Source: Mortierella sp. BCC40632
Lineage: Eukaryota; Mortierellomycota; Mortierellomycetes; Mortierellales; Mortierellaceae
Reading direction: 5' to 3'
Length of the DNA stretch: 64,000 nt
NCBI GenBank assembly: GCA_011634665.1
Contig: WAEK01000006.1
Span: 825,001 to 889,000 of the forward strand
The notes under the pieces are model-generated. The model made no database searches, had not been told where the DNA came from, and saw only the letters and a program-made list of their open reading frames with translations. Made by a program: the position numbers and the translations under genes. Shown here piece after piece: positions 24,042 through 36,451 of this stretch. Each line of letters opens with the position of its first letter. Positions within the stretch are counted from its first letter, which is position 1.

Positions 24042-25988
24042 CTATGGTGGATTAGAAAGAAAAGCACTGCCAAGAGAAATAAGTCCCGCGGGGATCGTTG
24101 GAGTGGAACACATCGATCGACTGCCGCTCGAGAGGACAAAATCTGAAAACTTGCTAAAGCCTGCTCGTGCAAAGTCCAGGGCCAGTTCCTCATGAAGCCA
24201 CGACGAAGACCACGACCAGGTGCTATCGAGCTGTCGTCTACTCGTTGGAGACACACAAGCCGGAGAAACCGGTGTTGAGCATGGGCTGGGCGGAGGCGCG
24301 GTCAAGAGGAGTGATGATGATGTGGAGGAGGAGGAGGAGGAGGAGGAGGAGGAAAAGTAAGAGTCATCACTGTGGACAGGATCAAGGTCCAAAGTAGAAT
24401 GGTGGTCGGTGGATTGGTCATAACAAATAGAATGGTGGAAAGAATCATTATCGGAGTCATCAAAAGGTGTGGTGTGGGTGTTGTCGGCACTGCGACGAAT
24501 GTTGTTGTTGTTGTTCTTGCTGTTGCTGTCACCGTTACTGTCACTGCTATCGTCATTGCTCATGTCCAAGACAATGACAGGGGTGGTCACGGGCATGGTC
24601 ATCGTCAGAGCGTCCGTCGATCCCAACTCATCAAACTCGACAGGAAGTGTAAAATCCATCTCCTCTTCTTCAATCATATCCGACCAGGACTTTCCAGACT
24701 GGCGTGAAGAGGCCAAGGACCAGCCAGAGGAACAAGACTCTGTCCTAGACTTGCCAGTAGAGGGCAACCGGGACATGGTCTCATCGTCCATCAAGAAGAG
24801 TGGCTCCAAAAGTTCCTCACTCCTAGAGAGGACCACCTCGTTGTCATGACCTTCTTGTTGAGAGAAACTTTGGCTGAGTGAGCGAGACGTCGAGTCATCT
24901 GCACTGGATTGAGAAGAATAGGCAGATGAAGAGTCATCGACATAGAAATACGAGCCAGTTCGTTCCTGATCACAGTCTTCCATAAACGTATACGACTTGG
25001 GATCGACTTGGTCACAGACCACACGGTCGATCCGTTGAACGAGTTCCAGAGCCTCGTAACAGTCAGCACGCTCGTTGGGGTCCACACAGAGCACTCGCTG
25101 CAAAAAATAGAGTGCACTGTTCGATAGCTCGGGGAACATACCCTTCAGCACATTGGGATCCTGAGCATAGGCTGCAAAGGTCTCATCCATATCCGCACGA
25201 GAGAGCTTCCATGGGTTACGACCGAATCGGAGGTTCAGAAAGATGATTCCGAGAGCCCAGACGTCCGACTTTGCAGGAAGGTAAGGCCGGCGTCCTGCAG
25301 AAGAGGTGAGAATCGGCTGTTGTTCAGGCGCCATGTAGAACGAGCTCCCGCAGCCAAAGTCGGACGAAACACGTTCCCTGGTAGCAAGACCAAAATCTGC
25401 GAGCTTGAGCGATCCGTCGCCTGCGACTAGGATGTTTTCTGGCTTGAGATCGCGGTGAAAGACTTGATGAGAGTGCGAGTGGGCAAGGGCTGAGAGGATC
25501 TGGGTCATGGCATCGAGGACTGAACTATCCGAGTGCACGTTCAAATGGCGACCTAGGATGCGGGTGGGCGCAAGGTCGACACCCGAGTCACCAGAGGCAG
25601 AGTGTTGGGAAGTGATGGCATCGTAAAGGTCTCCACCGGAGCAGTACTCCATGACGAGAAACAGCGAGTCGGCCGTCTCGATGACCGAGGCCATGTCAAC
25701 GATATGCGGGTGGTGACTACCGCGAGCGGCTGAGAGAGAAAGGTGGATGTCGATTTCTTGGCGCTGGAGCTGCAGTTGGGTGGAACTGAGGCCCTTCTTG
25801 GAGAGGCATTTGACGGCTTTGAACTCTGGGGTGCCAGACAAGGACCGGGCGAGGTAGATGCAGCCATAAGTACCATAGCCAATCACATCAAGGATCTGGT
25901 AGGAGACGCGTCTGTGACTGTCCTGTAGGACATCGCCGACACGGTCCCGCGCTCCTGTAACGGAGTCGACGGCGCAGAGCTGGCTCAT
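24042..25988 (-). CDS. Serine/threonine protein kinase, Ran1/Pat1-Sks1-Vhs1 family
   Basis: Single-exon 648-residue protein with ATG at 25988. The kinase domain covers about residues 28-325. Visible elements: glycine loop G-Y-G-T-Y-G-C, the lysine in F-K-A-V-K-C, H-R-D-L-K-P-E-N catalytic loop, D-F-G-L-A-T, activation segment G-C-G-S-S-F-Y-M-A-P-E-Q, S-D-V-W-A-L-G-I-I and N-L-R-F-G-R-N-P-W-K. The G-C-G-S-S-F-Y and G-R-N-P-W-K signatures are typical of the fungal Ran1/Sks1/Vhs1 group, which acts in nutrient- and differentiation-related signalling; the substrate here is unknown. All catalytic residues are present, so it should be active. The C-terminal half is low-complexity and disordered: Ser-rich, an Asn run, an eleven-Ser run, and P-V-I-V-L-D-M-S followed by acidic and Ser residues, which resembles a SUMO-interacting motif. 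The stop is 71 bp from the poly-A run. Confidence 0.93.
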   Translation of the reverse strand: MSQLCAVDSVTGARDRVGDVLQDSHRRVSYQILDVIGYGTYGCIYLARSLSGTPEFKAVKCLSKKGLSSTQLQLQRQEIDIHLSLSAARGSHHPHIVDMASVIETADSLFLVMEYCSGGDLYDAITSQHSASGDSGVDLAPTRILGRHLNVHSDSSVLDAMTQILSALAHSHSHQVFHRDLKPENILVAGDGSLKLADFGLATRERVSSDFGCGSSFYMAPEQQPILTSSAGRRPYLPAKSDVWALGIIFLNLRFGRNPWKLSRADMDETFAAYAQDPNVLKGMFPELSNSALYFLQRVLCVDPNERADCYEALELVQRIDRVVCDQVDPKSYTFMEDCDQERTGSYFYVDDSSSAYSSQSSADDSTSRSLSQSFSQQEGHDNEVVLSRSEELLEPLFLMDDETMSRLPSTGKSRTESCSSGWSLASSRQSGKSWSDMIEEEEMDFTLPVEFDELGSTDALTMTMPVTTPVIVLDMSNDDSSDSNGDSNSKNNNNNIRRSADNTHTTPFDDSDNDSFHHSICYDQSTDHHSTLDLDPVHSDDSYFSSSSSSSSSSTSSSLLLTAPPPSPCSTPVSPACVSPTSRRQLDSTWSWSSSWLHEELALDFARAGFSKFSDFVLSSGSRSMCSTPTIPAGLISLGSAFLSNPP

Positions 25989-27971
25989 TACTGGTACGAC
26001 GGACAGCTCACGCTTGAGCGAGAGAGAGAGAGAGAGTAAGAGAGATCCTTGGTGAGAGAGTATGTATGTATAGAGGAGGATTGTGCCGATGACGACAACG
26101 GGCTGTCCACGAGAGCACAGAGAGAGATTGGGATATCACGGAGAGGAAAAAAAGAAAGACAAAGAACAAACAAGCAAAAAAAAAAAAAAAAAAAAAAGAA
26201 AAAAATGGGATATAGGAGTCCAAAAAAGCAGACAAAGAATAGCGCTCAACCAAGAACAAGCAGAGTGTTCGATTGGGAGCAAGGATATTCTCCACCTGAG
26301 CAGACAGGAGTCCTAAAGAGGCGAGACGCTTTTGTACAGGGTGTGGGTAGGAAAGAGAGAAAGAGAGAGAGAGAGAAAGAGAGAGAAAAGAAAAAGAAAA
26401 AAAAAAAAGAAAGAAAAGAAAAAGACTGAGCCGCACGATCGTTCAAGGAGTATGCGCCTTCAGCCAGGAGGTTTTTTGGTAAAATATTTTTTTGGTGTGT
26501 GTCTTGTGGGGTGTAGTAGAAGGTTGGGTTAGGGAAGGATGCTGAGAAGGAGGCTATCTCTCACTCTCTGCTTCTTTTTTTTTTGTGTGTGTGCGTGTGT
26601 GTATGTCCTTTTTTTTCGGGTCGGGCGGGTAGGGTGTGAGGATGGGTGGGGACAGAACTGAATACAAGTGAGAACAAGGAACCAAATAGTACACGATTAT
26701 ATAGGAAGACGACACAGAAAAGAAAAGAAAAGAAAAAAAATAAAAACGGAACGAGCAAAGAAAAGAAAAAGAAAAGACAAAGGTTGGCAGGGGCTGGTGG
26801 AATGATATCAGGCAAAGAGTCGGTGTGTTGAAGAAAGAGAAAATGAAAGAGACCCTTGGAACAAAGACTGGGATTCAAAGGAAGCGGTGACGGTGCGGGA
26901 AGAACGGGAGCAGAGGCAGGGCGTCAGGGAGCTTGTTAGGTTGAGAGTGGTTGAATCCTTGGGTTGAAAATGGCGGTAGAAGTGGTGGTGGTGGTGAACA
27001 GGTGGGCAGTAGCAGGGGAGCCTTGCAGGAAAGCAGAGGAAGATGGGGAGGAGAGCGGCATAATATTACAGTGGAGACATCCGAGAGGAAGAAGAGGAAG
27101 AGGAGAAGGAGGAGGAGGAGGAGGAGGAGGAGGAGGAGGAGGAGGAGGAAGAGGAAGAGGAAGAAGCTGAACAGAGCCGAAAGATGATTTTAGAGGATGA
27201 GGTCAATTATGGTGGGCAAGAGGTGAGGTTGATTAGAGAGATGAACATACCAAAAAAAAGAAAATGGATGATTTGTTGTTCGAACGAACAAAGGAGATAG
27301 ATAACCCCCGAAGCAGGAAAAAAAGAGAGCGGGTTGGCAGAAGTGAAGTGAAGGAGAGAGAGATGAGAAAGAGAATGGAAAGAGAGGAAAGAGGGAAGAA
27401 AGGAACAAGACGTGCGGAAAAGAGAGGGTTAGAGAAATATAGAGAATGTGGAAAGAGAGAAAAGAGGAAGAGAACGATGACGATGAGAAAGATGGATGGA
27501 GAACGGGAAAAGAGGCAAAAAAGAAAAAAAAGAAAAAAAAAAGAAAAGGGAATGAATGAAATGGATGGAAGAAAAAGAAAAAAAGGGGGAGAAAGAAAGA
27601 GAAAAGAACTTTTTTTTTTTTTTTTTTTTGGGGAGAAGACAGAGAGAAACAGTACAGAGAGGACAGAGACTGGCTGACTGACAGAAAAAAAAGGGATGCA
27701 CAACTAGCTCTGGCCGAACAATATTATTACACAAGCAACCTGCACCATGGACCAGAGTCGGTGTTAGGCCGTCGTGGCGTGAGTTGGCTGTAGGTGCTGG
27801 CTAGATGGACTAGCAAGCTGGGTGCGTGAGCGTGTGAGTGAACGAGAGAGAGAGAGAGAGAGTGGAGTGAGAGGCAGGCGCTATATACAGCGCCTCGCTC
27901 AGTTCTCGGCCACGTATGAGGTGATGTATCAGATAATTCGAGCGGGGCAGTCGCTCCTTGGTTTTGATTCT

Positions 27972-28010
<39 letters not shown>

Positions 28011-30231
28011 TAGGCGGACCTGAGTCTGCGTGACAGACAAACAAGAGCCGAGCGGTGGGTGCGGTGCGCTCGGATGAAATTATCCCAGTGAGCACTAATG
28101 CAAATGGCGGGAGAATAGCGAGAGCGGTGCTACAACGAGCCTGCGCTCTGCACTGGTGCCTGTTGGCTCAGCTTTGGCTCTCTGGAGATGATAGTCAGCG
28201 CCTCTCTCCAACCAGCCTCTGCATTCTCTCTCTCTCTCTCTCTCTTTCCTCGCTTGTTCACGTTCACGTTCTCGTTCTCGTTCTCGCGCGACATCTGGCA
28301 GTCTTGAAGTAAAAAAAAAAAAGGGACGTACCTCACTAAAAAGCCGTGTCCGGACCTTGTCTTGAGCAGGTCTGGATTTGCGAGTCTTTGGGCTTTTGGT
28401 CCTGCGCTGGCGCCAATGGAAAGGGATGTGGTGGCTCTTCACTTGTCGGACGCTTCTGGGGCCAGGCTCGTCTAGTCACTGGAATGACTCAAAAGGCTCG
28501 AAAGGGCTCCAAGTAGGAATGAACCGTACACTGGAAGAAGAACGGCTCTGTCGGCTCGGTTGGAGCAGGCGCTATTGTGAGGTATGAGCGGGATATGTCA
28601 GATATACAGACATTTGTAGAAAGAGAGAGAGTGAGAGAGAGAGAGTGAGTGAGAGAATGAGAGAGAAAACAGTGAATCGGGGCCTTTTTTTTCTCAACGG
28701 AAACGCACGATTCTCAGGGGGTTAGAGAGAGAGAGAGAGAGAGGCCATGTCCACAGCAGATAACACACAGGGAAATAAATCCAATGGAGGGAAGGAGCGG
28801 TGCTGTTTGAAGGTTCGACTCTTTTGGACCTGCACGCAACAGAGGCCGATTCAATAATGAAGCAAGATGAGGTCAGAGCGGGCAGCCCACTAGGTACTAG
28901 GGATAGGTAGGGGGGAGAGGAGGAGAGCACATCCATCTGGTATCGAAACATGGAACGACAAACAGACAAACAGGCATCGGAACAAAAAAGATGGAGAGAC
29001 GAAAGAAGAGACAGAGACGGGACCAAGGATGGGAAAGAAATGCGTCCGTGCTGTGGGTATGTGTAGTGATGCAGACCGACTGCTAGAAGGTGATGTGGTA
29101 GAAAGGACACAGGAAGGTAGGGGGAGTATGTTACCGCCTCTTGTCTGTAGCTCCCGCGTTGCTCCCCTGCCTGGTGCCACATCCTACAGAGGTCGGAAGA
29201 TCCCCTTTGTGTGTAGGTGGTGCTGCACCTCTCCCCTGGGCAGCCTGTGCTTGCTTTACCTCATCCCGTTCTCTCTTTCCTTCCCCTTCTCCCCTTGCCT
29301 CTCATGATGGGAAGGTCCTTGGTTCAGATAGCCATCCAATGGATCCCAAGACACTGTATCCACTCTGAGGAAGAGAGAAGGAGGGGAAAATAAAGAAAAA
29401 GGAGCATCTTTTCCTTGAACAGCCATCCACAGAAGCCCCCCCACCTCCCATGCCCAAAAAAAAAAAAAAAAAAAAAAGCAAGATGGCTCTATTCTCTTTG
29501 TAGGCCTCCCAGGCTCGGGCTTTTGCCCATCAATAGGCCAAAGGGGGAGAGGAGGCTTGAGTCAGCCATGGAGCCAATGCTGGAAGAGGGGGGGTTGGTG
29601 TTGGCACTATCGGGAGGGAGCGGACTGAACGATACTGTCTATGCTCATCCCATCGGTCAGCGCGGCTCCACTCTGCTCTGCCCGTCCACTCAACATCCTA
29701 AAGACGCTCTAGTATAGCTCCAGTAATAGCTCTCTTTCTCCCTAGTCTTGAGTAACCCCAGAGCGTTCATGCAAATATACCAGCCCTCCCTAGAAAAAAA
29801 AAACGATAGAGAGAGTGCTCTGTACAAAGCCCAATCCACCCCAAGATTCGAATCTGCTAAATACGATCAACTGGTGCGCCCCCTTCCACCACCACCACCA
29901 CCACCGCCTCCTCCCCTACAAACACAAACACAAACAGTACATCCCCTCTCACTGACTCGTAGCCACGCGCACTCACACGAACTCTCACGCATCCACTCAA
30001 TACACCAGGCTATCCTTGCGAATTTGCATCCGTCAATGGAATAAATAAAGAAAAAAAGAGCCTTTGTGCACGCAGTAGTGGATGACACAACAGTCGAAGC
30101 ATATGAAGAGGAAATTGCTCAACGGACAGGGAACAGGGAACAGGGGGGAAGGGGAGGGAAGAGGAGAGGCGACAGAGGAGAAGATTGGTAAAGAAAAGAG
30201 AGAGTGAGTGAGAGAGTGTGTGGGTGTGAGA

Positions 30232-30266
<35 letters not shown>

Positions 30267-30885
30267 AGCTATTGGCAGTGGGAATACATAGTTCGTATAT
30301 TGGGTAGCAACAGAGCAAAGGACGCCATATTGTCATCCCGAACAGAGAACAGAGAACAGAGAGAGAATTTGATAATATAATAATATTATTATGTTTCTTG
30401 GGAGCACAGAGTCCATTCGAACAACAGTTGGCTCTCGACGACCACACAACAAAAGAAACAGAAGAGGGCGTCCAAATGCAGTCGATTACAAATGAGCTAC
30501 CACCCCCACCCACCCATCCTACCCAATATGACGCGGACGAATAATCGGGAGGGGAGACTTTTAGACATTTCGAAACCTCTCTGATCCATGTGGAAGGGAG
30601 GCGGGAGAGGGAAGGTGGGGAGGCGAACTGCGACCATGGCCCATTGCCACAGTCTCGATCGTGTTCTACAAGCCTACGAGCGATTGTTCGAAGGGGTCGA
30701 GAGAGCGATAGAGAGAGATAGAGAGAAAGAGCAGTGCAGTAGAGACGCTTCCAAAGCAGGAACGCCCCAGCTCAGCGGGTCTTACAGCCCGCCTAATTAC
30801 ACCTGCAGATGAGACGTGTTCGAGAGGACGGGGCGGGGTCGGTCGGTCAGTCGGGCAGAGAGGGCGAGAGAGAGAGAAAAGGAGC

Positions 30886-30950
<65 letters not shown>

Positions 30951-33900
30951 GAGGAGAATAATAATAATAAAAAAAGAGCTGTCCCACGCCATGAGTTTCC
31001 TCGGGTTCTGGTGCCGGGGTCGCGGTCTGCTCCCCGTCTCTCTACTTCCGGGGTGCACATGGAAGCCAGCGCATGCTGCAAGGCATCCAGGAGGCAAAGG
31101 GAGAAGGCGCAACGAGAGAGAGAAAAAAGAGAGTCGAGACGACAACGCCAGGCGAGCTCATGGGACAAGATTCAGAAAAACGCCTTGTCAGCCAAGGGAA
31201 GAGGGGGAGGTAGGGCAAAAAGCTATGGGCTATGCGCACCTGAGCTCTCTAAACAACAAACAAGGACAACAAAGACGCAAGGCACAAAGCGTTGCCCCTT
31301 CTCTCTCCCGCCAAGGTATTACAGGACCAGGGCCGCGATGGCTTAAGGGTCTTTGTTGACGAAGGAGTGAAGCAAGGCAAACACGAGTTCGAACAGCAGC
31401 ACTTGCCTCCTCTCACCACATCAAGCAAACAAAGCCAGGGCAAGTCGCATCCATCGGACATCTTGCATACACGCCCTACTTTGTGTCAAAAGAGCCAACA
31501 CAACGTTGACGTTATGAGGGGGGTAGAGTACACGCAGAAGGGATCTTTGATCTTTTTCTTGGAGGCTCTCTTGGAGACTCGTCTTTGGGCCATGCCATGC
31601 AGCAGCACAACAGAGACATCCGCAGGTAATTCCTCCCCCTAGGTTTTCTTCTGACCATTGGACCGACTCGAGCCAAAAAAAAAAAAAAGGTGATGCCTTG
31701 CCTCGAGGCCATCAAGGAGACAGGAAAAGATTGTGAATGAGAATACATCCTTTCTCTTGGATTTTCCTCTTTTTTTTTTTTTTGGTCTTGGACACTCTTT
31801 TTTTTTCTCTCCCCTATTCATTATTCCAACCCCTCGCATAAGCTGTAAAAAAAAAAAAAAAAAAAAAAAATCTATCCCACAGCAGCAGCAGCAGTACATT
31901 CCTTTCCTCTCTGGGAACGACCAAAAGAAAAAGCAAGGAGAGAACGCATAAACCGAGACCAAGGTGCGGTTGCAAGTTTAGAGTAAAGTCAGAGAAAGAC
32001 GGATGGGGGGGCAAGGAGGAGCTTGCATCTCGTACAAGAAAAAGAAAAAGAAATCGCTCATAAAAAAAAAAAAATGTGTATTTTTTTTTTTCTCGGCCAT
32101 TCGACCCTTTGGACGGAGAAAGCTGTGTTATGTTATTTTTTTTTCTTCCGCTCTCTGTTTTTCTCCACATGCTCACACACATACAAATATATATTTACAC
32201 ACACGACATCTCTGGCTATACGATATCAAATATGGTGCAAAAAAAAAAAAAAAAAATCAACCTGCATAGTACATGTGCAATGACGAAATTTAAGGAGAGG
32301 TAGGGGGAGCCAGAAGCCAGCCAAGAAAAAACCTGCACGGGAAGAAGAAGCATTTCGGGAAAAAAAAAGGACTTGAGAATATAGAGAGGAGGATGAGAGG
32401 AAAAAAAAAAAAAGAAAAAAAAAGAAAAGACAGGGGAGTGGAGGAGAGTGGAAGGAGTAGAGTTGCAATATGGAAAGGAGAGAGGAGAGAAAGGTAATAA
32501 TAATAATACAGAAAAATGTATCCTTACCGGCGTTCAATGTTGGGAAGAAGAACGTTGTTCTTCCTTGTCGTCTCTCTCTCAAAAAGGAAGAATTACAATC
32601 GGACGCTTCGTGACAAGAGTCCAATCTGATCAATCAGCTCCAAAAAAGAGTAGGGAAAAAAAAACGTGGAGTTCCAAGTCGGTTTTGGAGTAAAGACAAC
32701 AAAAGGATGCCCTTTGCTGACTGATCTACAGTCTGAGGATAGTAAAGGTGAAGAAGCCGAGAAAACCCCAATGATATTAAATAAATAGAGAAAGACAAAC
32801 CGAGGAAGTGGGAGGGAGGGAGGGAGGATAAAAGGGGAACGATGGTGCGCGGACTCTGAAAAGGTCAGGGATCGTCGTTCAATTGCCCTAGGGTCGCAAA
32901 GAACTCGAAGGTCAAACAAGAATCAGGCGAAATAATTCTGAACCGCTTGCTTGGTGCTTGGGGTGAAGCGTTGGGCAAAGGAAGGAAGAAAAAAAAGAGA
33001 GAGAGAGAGAAAAGAAAAGAAGAAGAAAGAGACAAGGCAAGTTAAAGGATGGAGAAAAGAGAAAAGAGAAGGACAAGCACGCGTGAGGCAGAGGGGAGGG
33101 ATCATCTTCGACATGTTCATCTGCCAACGATCGCGCCCCTCACTCATCAAATCTCGAACCTGCTCTCTCCCGTCGTCTCTTGGGGGGTTTTTTTTCAGCC
33201 GACCTCTCTCCTCAACCCTCGGCGCACATCCCCTCCATATACATTCGAGATACATCGCCCTAGCTTCCAGTCCACCACCCACATTCATCGCATTGTTTCC
33301 CATCTCGTTCGAGCAACCTTGTTTCCCAACGTATCCTTTCTCTCTTTTTTTTTCGATGCACGCGGATTCACCGCATGGGCAAAGATCTCCCCCCCCCCCT
33401 TCTCATCCTGTTTTAGCTCAGTGAGGATCTTTGACCAGACGTCGCTCGAAAAAGGTACTGAAAAAAAAGGGTGCGCAAGAGCGTGACAATCATACAAAGA
33501 GTAAGGAGAAGAGACCCAAGGCAAATACAACTCAAGAACGTTCAAAGGAGTGTATACGGAGTGAAGCAAAGGAGCATTAGGGCTAGGCCCCTCTTTTGTC
33601 TCCTCCTCTTCCTCTTCCCTTCCACTGCCTTTGGCGAGCCCTTCCTTTGACCACAAGTGAGGAAGAGAGGGGGGGAGAGTCACTCATTCAAGAGATCACA
33701 TCGCTAAAAAACATACAATCCGTCCAAGAGTGTGGTTTTGGGATTCATTTTGCGCGTATTCGGGAGAGAGTCATGGTGGGTGTCTGTTTTCCGAACCTTT
33801 CTCGTGAACAAAAAAAAAAAAAAAAAAAAGCTGGGTTGAAAGGGCGAGGCCGTTGTTTTAGTCCGCCCACTCTACAGCAAACTCATCCTGAGGACCCCAC

Positions 33901-36091
33901 CCACGAATCGTGTGTAAAGAGAGCATCGTCAAGTGTAGGTCGACAGTCTGTACATTTGTTTTGGTACGACCATTGGCAGACGCTAAAAAAAAAAAAGCGC
34001 CCACTCAAGAGTTGAGCTCACCTCGTGTCGAATATGTGTCCTCCCTGCTCCTCGGATTTCATATCCTCTTGAGCTTCCCTTCTCCCCCCTCTTCCTCTGC
34101 GCAACAGTAAACAGTCATAGTAATACAACAGTAGACAGCATCCTTTTTTCCTCGCTGTGTGGTTGTTTTGTCTAGAGCCTCCGGACCTGAAGGTTCTGTG
34201 CATCCCCTTTTCTTTCTTTCTTTTTTGTTAGCCTTCTCAAAAACTTCGTCGTCGTTGTTCCACCCTTCCTCCATCATGCCCGATCCATGCCGTCCGTCAA
34301 ATGACCCTTGCTTTTACAAAGTGAACTCCTTCTCTCCCTCTCCCCCTCTCCCTCCATACCCAATGCTTTTCAGCCTCTCAAACAAGGCCGAACAGCCCAG
34401 ATATTCAGATTCCGTGTTCCATTTGTCTCTTTTGCTATTTGTCATTTTTGTCCTGTTTTTATTCTGTCTAGCTCAAACCATCAAGTGAGAACCATCGGAG
34501 GCGAACAAAGCTCTAACTAAAAAAAAAAAAAAAAAAAAAAAAGGTCAAAGAAGCAGGTGGTCTAGTAGACCCAGTTGACCCAGTTGACCCAGTTAGCCTT
34601 AGTCAAAGCCCCTCTTTGTTGTACTCCCATCCCATATCAGGATTCATCCCTTCTCGTTTGGGTCTATCTTTTGTTTTTTTGTTTTTATTTTCATCCATAG
34701 CCTATCCATCTTGGGTCCGTGTCTCGAAACAACACCGAATCCATCCTAGATTTTTTTCAGCTGGGTAGTATGAGATAGGGAGGGTTAAAGGGAATAATAG
34801 GAGACAAGATGGAGTGGAGCGAGTAAAAAAAAAAAAAAAAAAAAGAACGTGTAGGGTTGACCAGCTGCTCGAAACAAAGTCCAATACCTCGGGGTGAAAC
34901 ACTTCCTTAGTGGTCAGGTGTTCTAAACTATTAGGGTAATCAGATATCCAGGCTGTGCTGGCTCGGAACGATGGTCGGCATGAATGATTTTTTTTTTTTT
35001 TTTTTTTGCTCGAGAATCTCTTGACCACGGGCCAGAGCTCGAGTCCACACTTTTTAGCCGTTGGTTCGACAATGAATGAACAGCCAAGCCAATCTGAAAA
35101 AAAACGGTCACACATATTGCATAGACATGGTGGTTCATCTTGACGTCCCTTTTATATTTGTTGTCGCAAGCTGTCAGGGATTCGCGAGATTTAGTCAAGT
35201 GATCGAGCGATGGATACTTTGTCCTTGCAGGTACTGACCTGGATAGATTAGTCTTGACTGAGTATTGATGAGTTGACGAAGTTTGCTCCAAGTGAGAATA
35301 TTTGAACTAGGTTTTATGTCGTTTTAAGGTTTGGCCATCGAGGTAATCCCTCTCTCCAGTAACAGTTCCTGGCCAAGCTTGTGGGTGGGTGGAGAAAAGG
35401 CACTAAACAACATTTCAAGGCAAGTTATGTGGTAGAAAGACTACACTAGGGTGGTGAGGAGTAGGAGGTACTCATGATAGAAAGGGCTCAGAGAGGGGGG
35501 GGTTCGTGCCATGCATTCAGCAAGCAGGGAAGAGGTCTAAAATGCGAAAATCTTCGCCTGCATTTTTTTATTTATTTATTTATTTTTTGCTCGCAGGATG
35601 TCCGACTTACTGCAAACGAAATAGTAGTATTTATTCCAACTAGCAGTCCGGATGTTGATATCGCAGCAGGTCTGGGTTGCGGAAGGAAAAGAATAAATAA
35701 AAGATGAGTGGCAAGGATTCTCCAAAATGGATAGCCCTTGCCATGAATACAGATTCGCCTTTTCTAGGTATCTTTTTTTTTAACACCCCTCCGACAGACC
35801 CCATTTTCACTGAGGAGACCCAATGTTCCAGTCACTCCGCTCCTCTAGGGATCGCTGGGACTCTCATCTCACCATAGTGTCACAAGAATATGCTCCTCCC
35901 TCCCTCCCCCTTTGACCCCTGTTTGCCACCAAAAAAAAAAAAAAAAAAAAGTAACCGACTCGCCCACCATCAGTTCCACATGAAGCACACAATATGCAGG
36001 TCAGAAGGGTTGACTTTATGTTAATTCTTTTTCTTGAGTACGTAAATATAGGTGAACTGACTGGATACAATTGACTATAGTATATCTTTGA
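25989..36091. other. 10-kb simple-sequence-rich region without a recognisable gene
   Basis: Both strands were read. Every open frame is a shadow of homopolymers or dinucleotide repeats. Notable tracts: A run about 26176-26197, GA-rich 26350-26420, (AGG)n about 27105-27150, T run about 27610-27629, (CT)n about 27977-28006 and 28229-28247, CAC repeat about 29889-29904, GA 30237-30263, (GA)n 30892-30949, and A/T runs of 15-25 near 29457, 31679, 31847, 33812, 34520, 34825, 34988 and 35931. The part next to the kinase (25989 to perhaps 28700) is purine/pyrimidine skewed and could contain a long leader and promoter. A possible minus-strand GTACGT donor near 28333 hints at an upstream non-coding exon, but no partner could be fixed. 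Confidence 0.6.
30892..30949. repeat. (GA)n microsatellite, 58 bp
   Basis: Perfect GA dinucleotide run inside the gene-poor 26-36 kb stretch, with smaller GA tracts nearby (30237-30263, 28621-28664 and 28725-28742). Candidate binding site for GAGA-type factors or a polymorphic marker; nothing more can be read from sequence. Confidence 0.95.
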
Positions 36092-36451
36092 TTAAAAATC
36101 AACCTCATATGAGTTGAACCAGACGTCATATCCATCCGAGTCAGTAAAGTGGGAAACCTTGCCACTAGAATATCTCACAGTGTTGGCATAAAACACATCA
36201 ATGTTCTGAGGTGCCTTGGTATTCATTTGCCAACAGATGACTCCCTCTCGGTCACAGACCTTGGGGTATTGTTCGGAGGAACTCGACTTGTTTCCAGATC
36301 TCGCAGATCCATCAGGGAGAAATCCTTGACACTCCAGTCTTACTTCGCCATGATACTTGCTGACAGCAAGTCTGCAGGTTCCTTTAATTTTAGCAGCCTC
36401 GGAAGAGGCGACAAGGGCCAGTCCAGCCAAGATCAAAGCCGAGCTCTTCAT
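36092..36451 (-). CDS. Small secreted 4-Cys protein (paralogue of the protein at 58372-58731)
   Basis: 119 residues with ATG at 36451 and a clear signal peptide: M-K-S-S, a hydrophobic core A-L-I-L-A-G-L-A-L-V-A, then S-S-E-A-A as a cleavage-like site near residue 20. The mature part has four Cys (in G-T-C-R-L-A, L-E-C-Q-G, K-V-C-D-R-E and V-I-C-W-Q-M), so two disulfides are likely. It ends in S-D-G-Y-D-V-W-F-N-S-Y-E-V-D-F. It shares long identical stretches with the second copy at 58.4 kb, for example E-Q-Y-P-K-V-C-D-R-E-G-V-I-C-W-Q. I do not recognise the family. No intron. A TATA-like A-T-A-A-A-T-T lies about 90 bp upstream on its strand. The 3' flank has a 20-base A run at 35931-35950 on the plus strand. 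Confidence 0.85.
   Translation of the reverse strand: MKSSALILAGLALVASSEAAKIKGTCRLAVSKYHGEVRLECQGFLPDGSARSGNKSSSSEQYPKVCDREGVICWQMNTKAPQNIDVFYANTVRYSSGKVSHFTDSDGYDVWFNSYEVDF

Noticed and set aside
25988..34500. Numerous 60-176 codon frames in the 26-36 kb region
   Set aside because: All are dominated by Lys/Arg/Glu, Phe or Ser/Leu runs from homopolymers and GA/CT repeats, overlap one another on both strands, and show no domain.
34561..34600. Short direct repeats (A-C-C-C-A-G-T-T-G) as a possible CRISPR-like array
   Set aside because: Units of about 10 bp are contiguous without spacers and only three to four copies occur, so this is a plain minisatellite.
34985..35075. Possible tRNA suggested by a G-T-T-C-G-A-like box
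   Set aside because: No acceptor or anticodon stem could be paired, and the surrounding sequence is a homopolymer-rich spacer.
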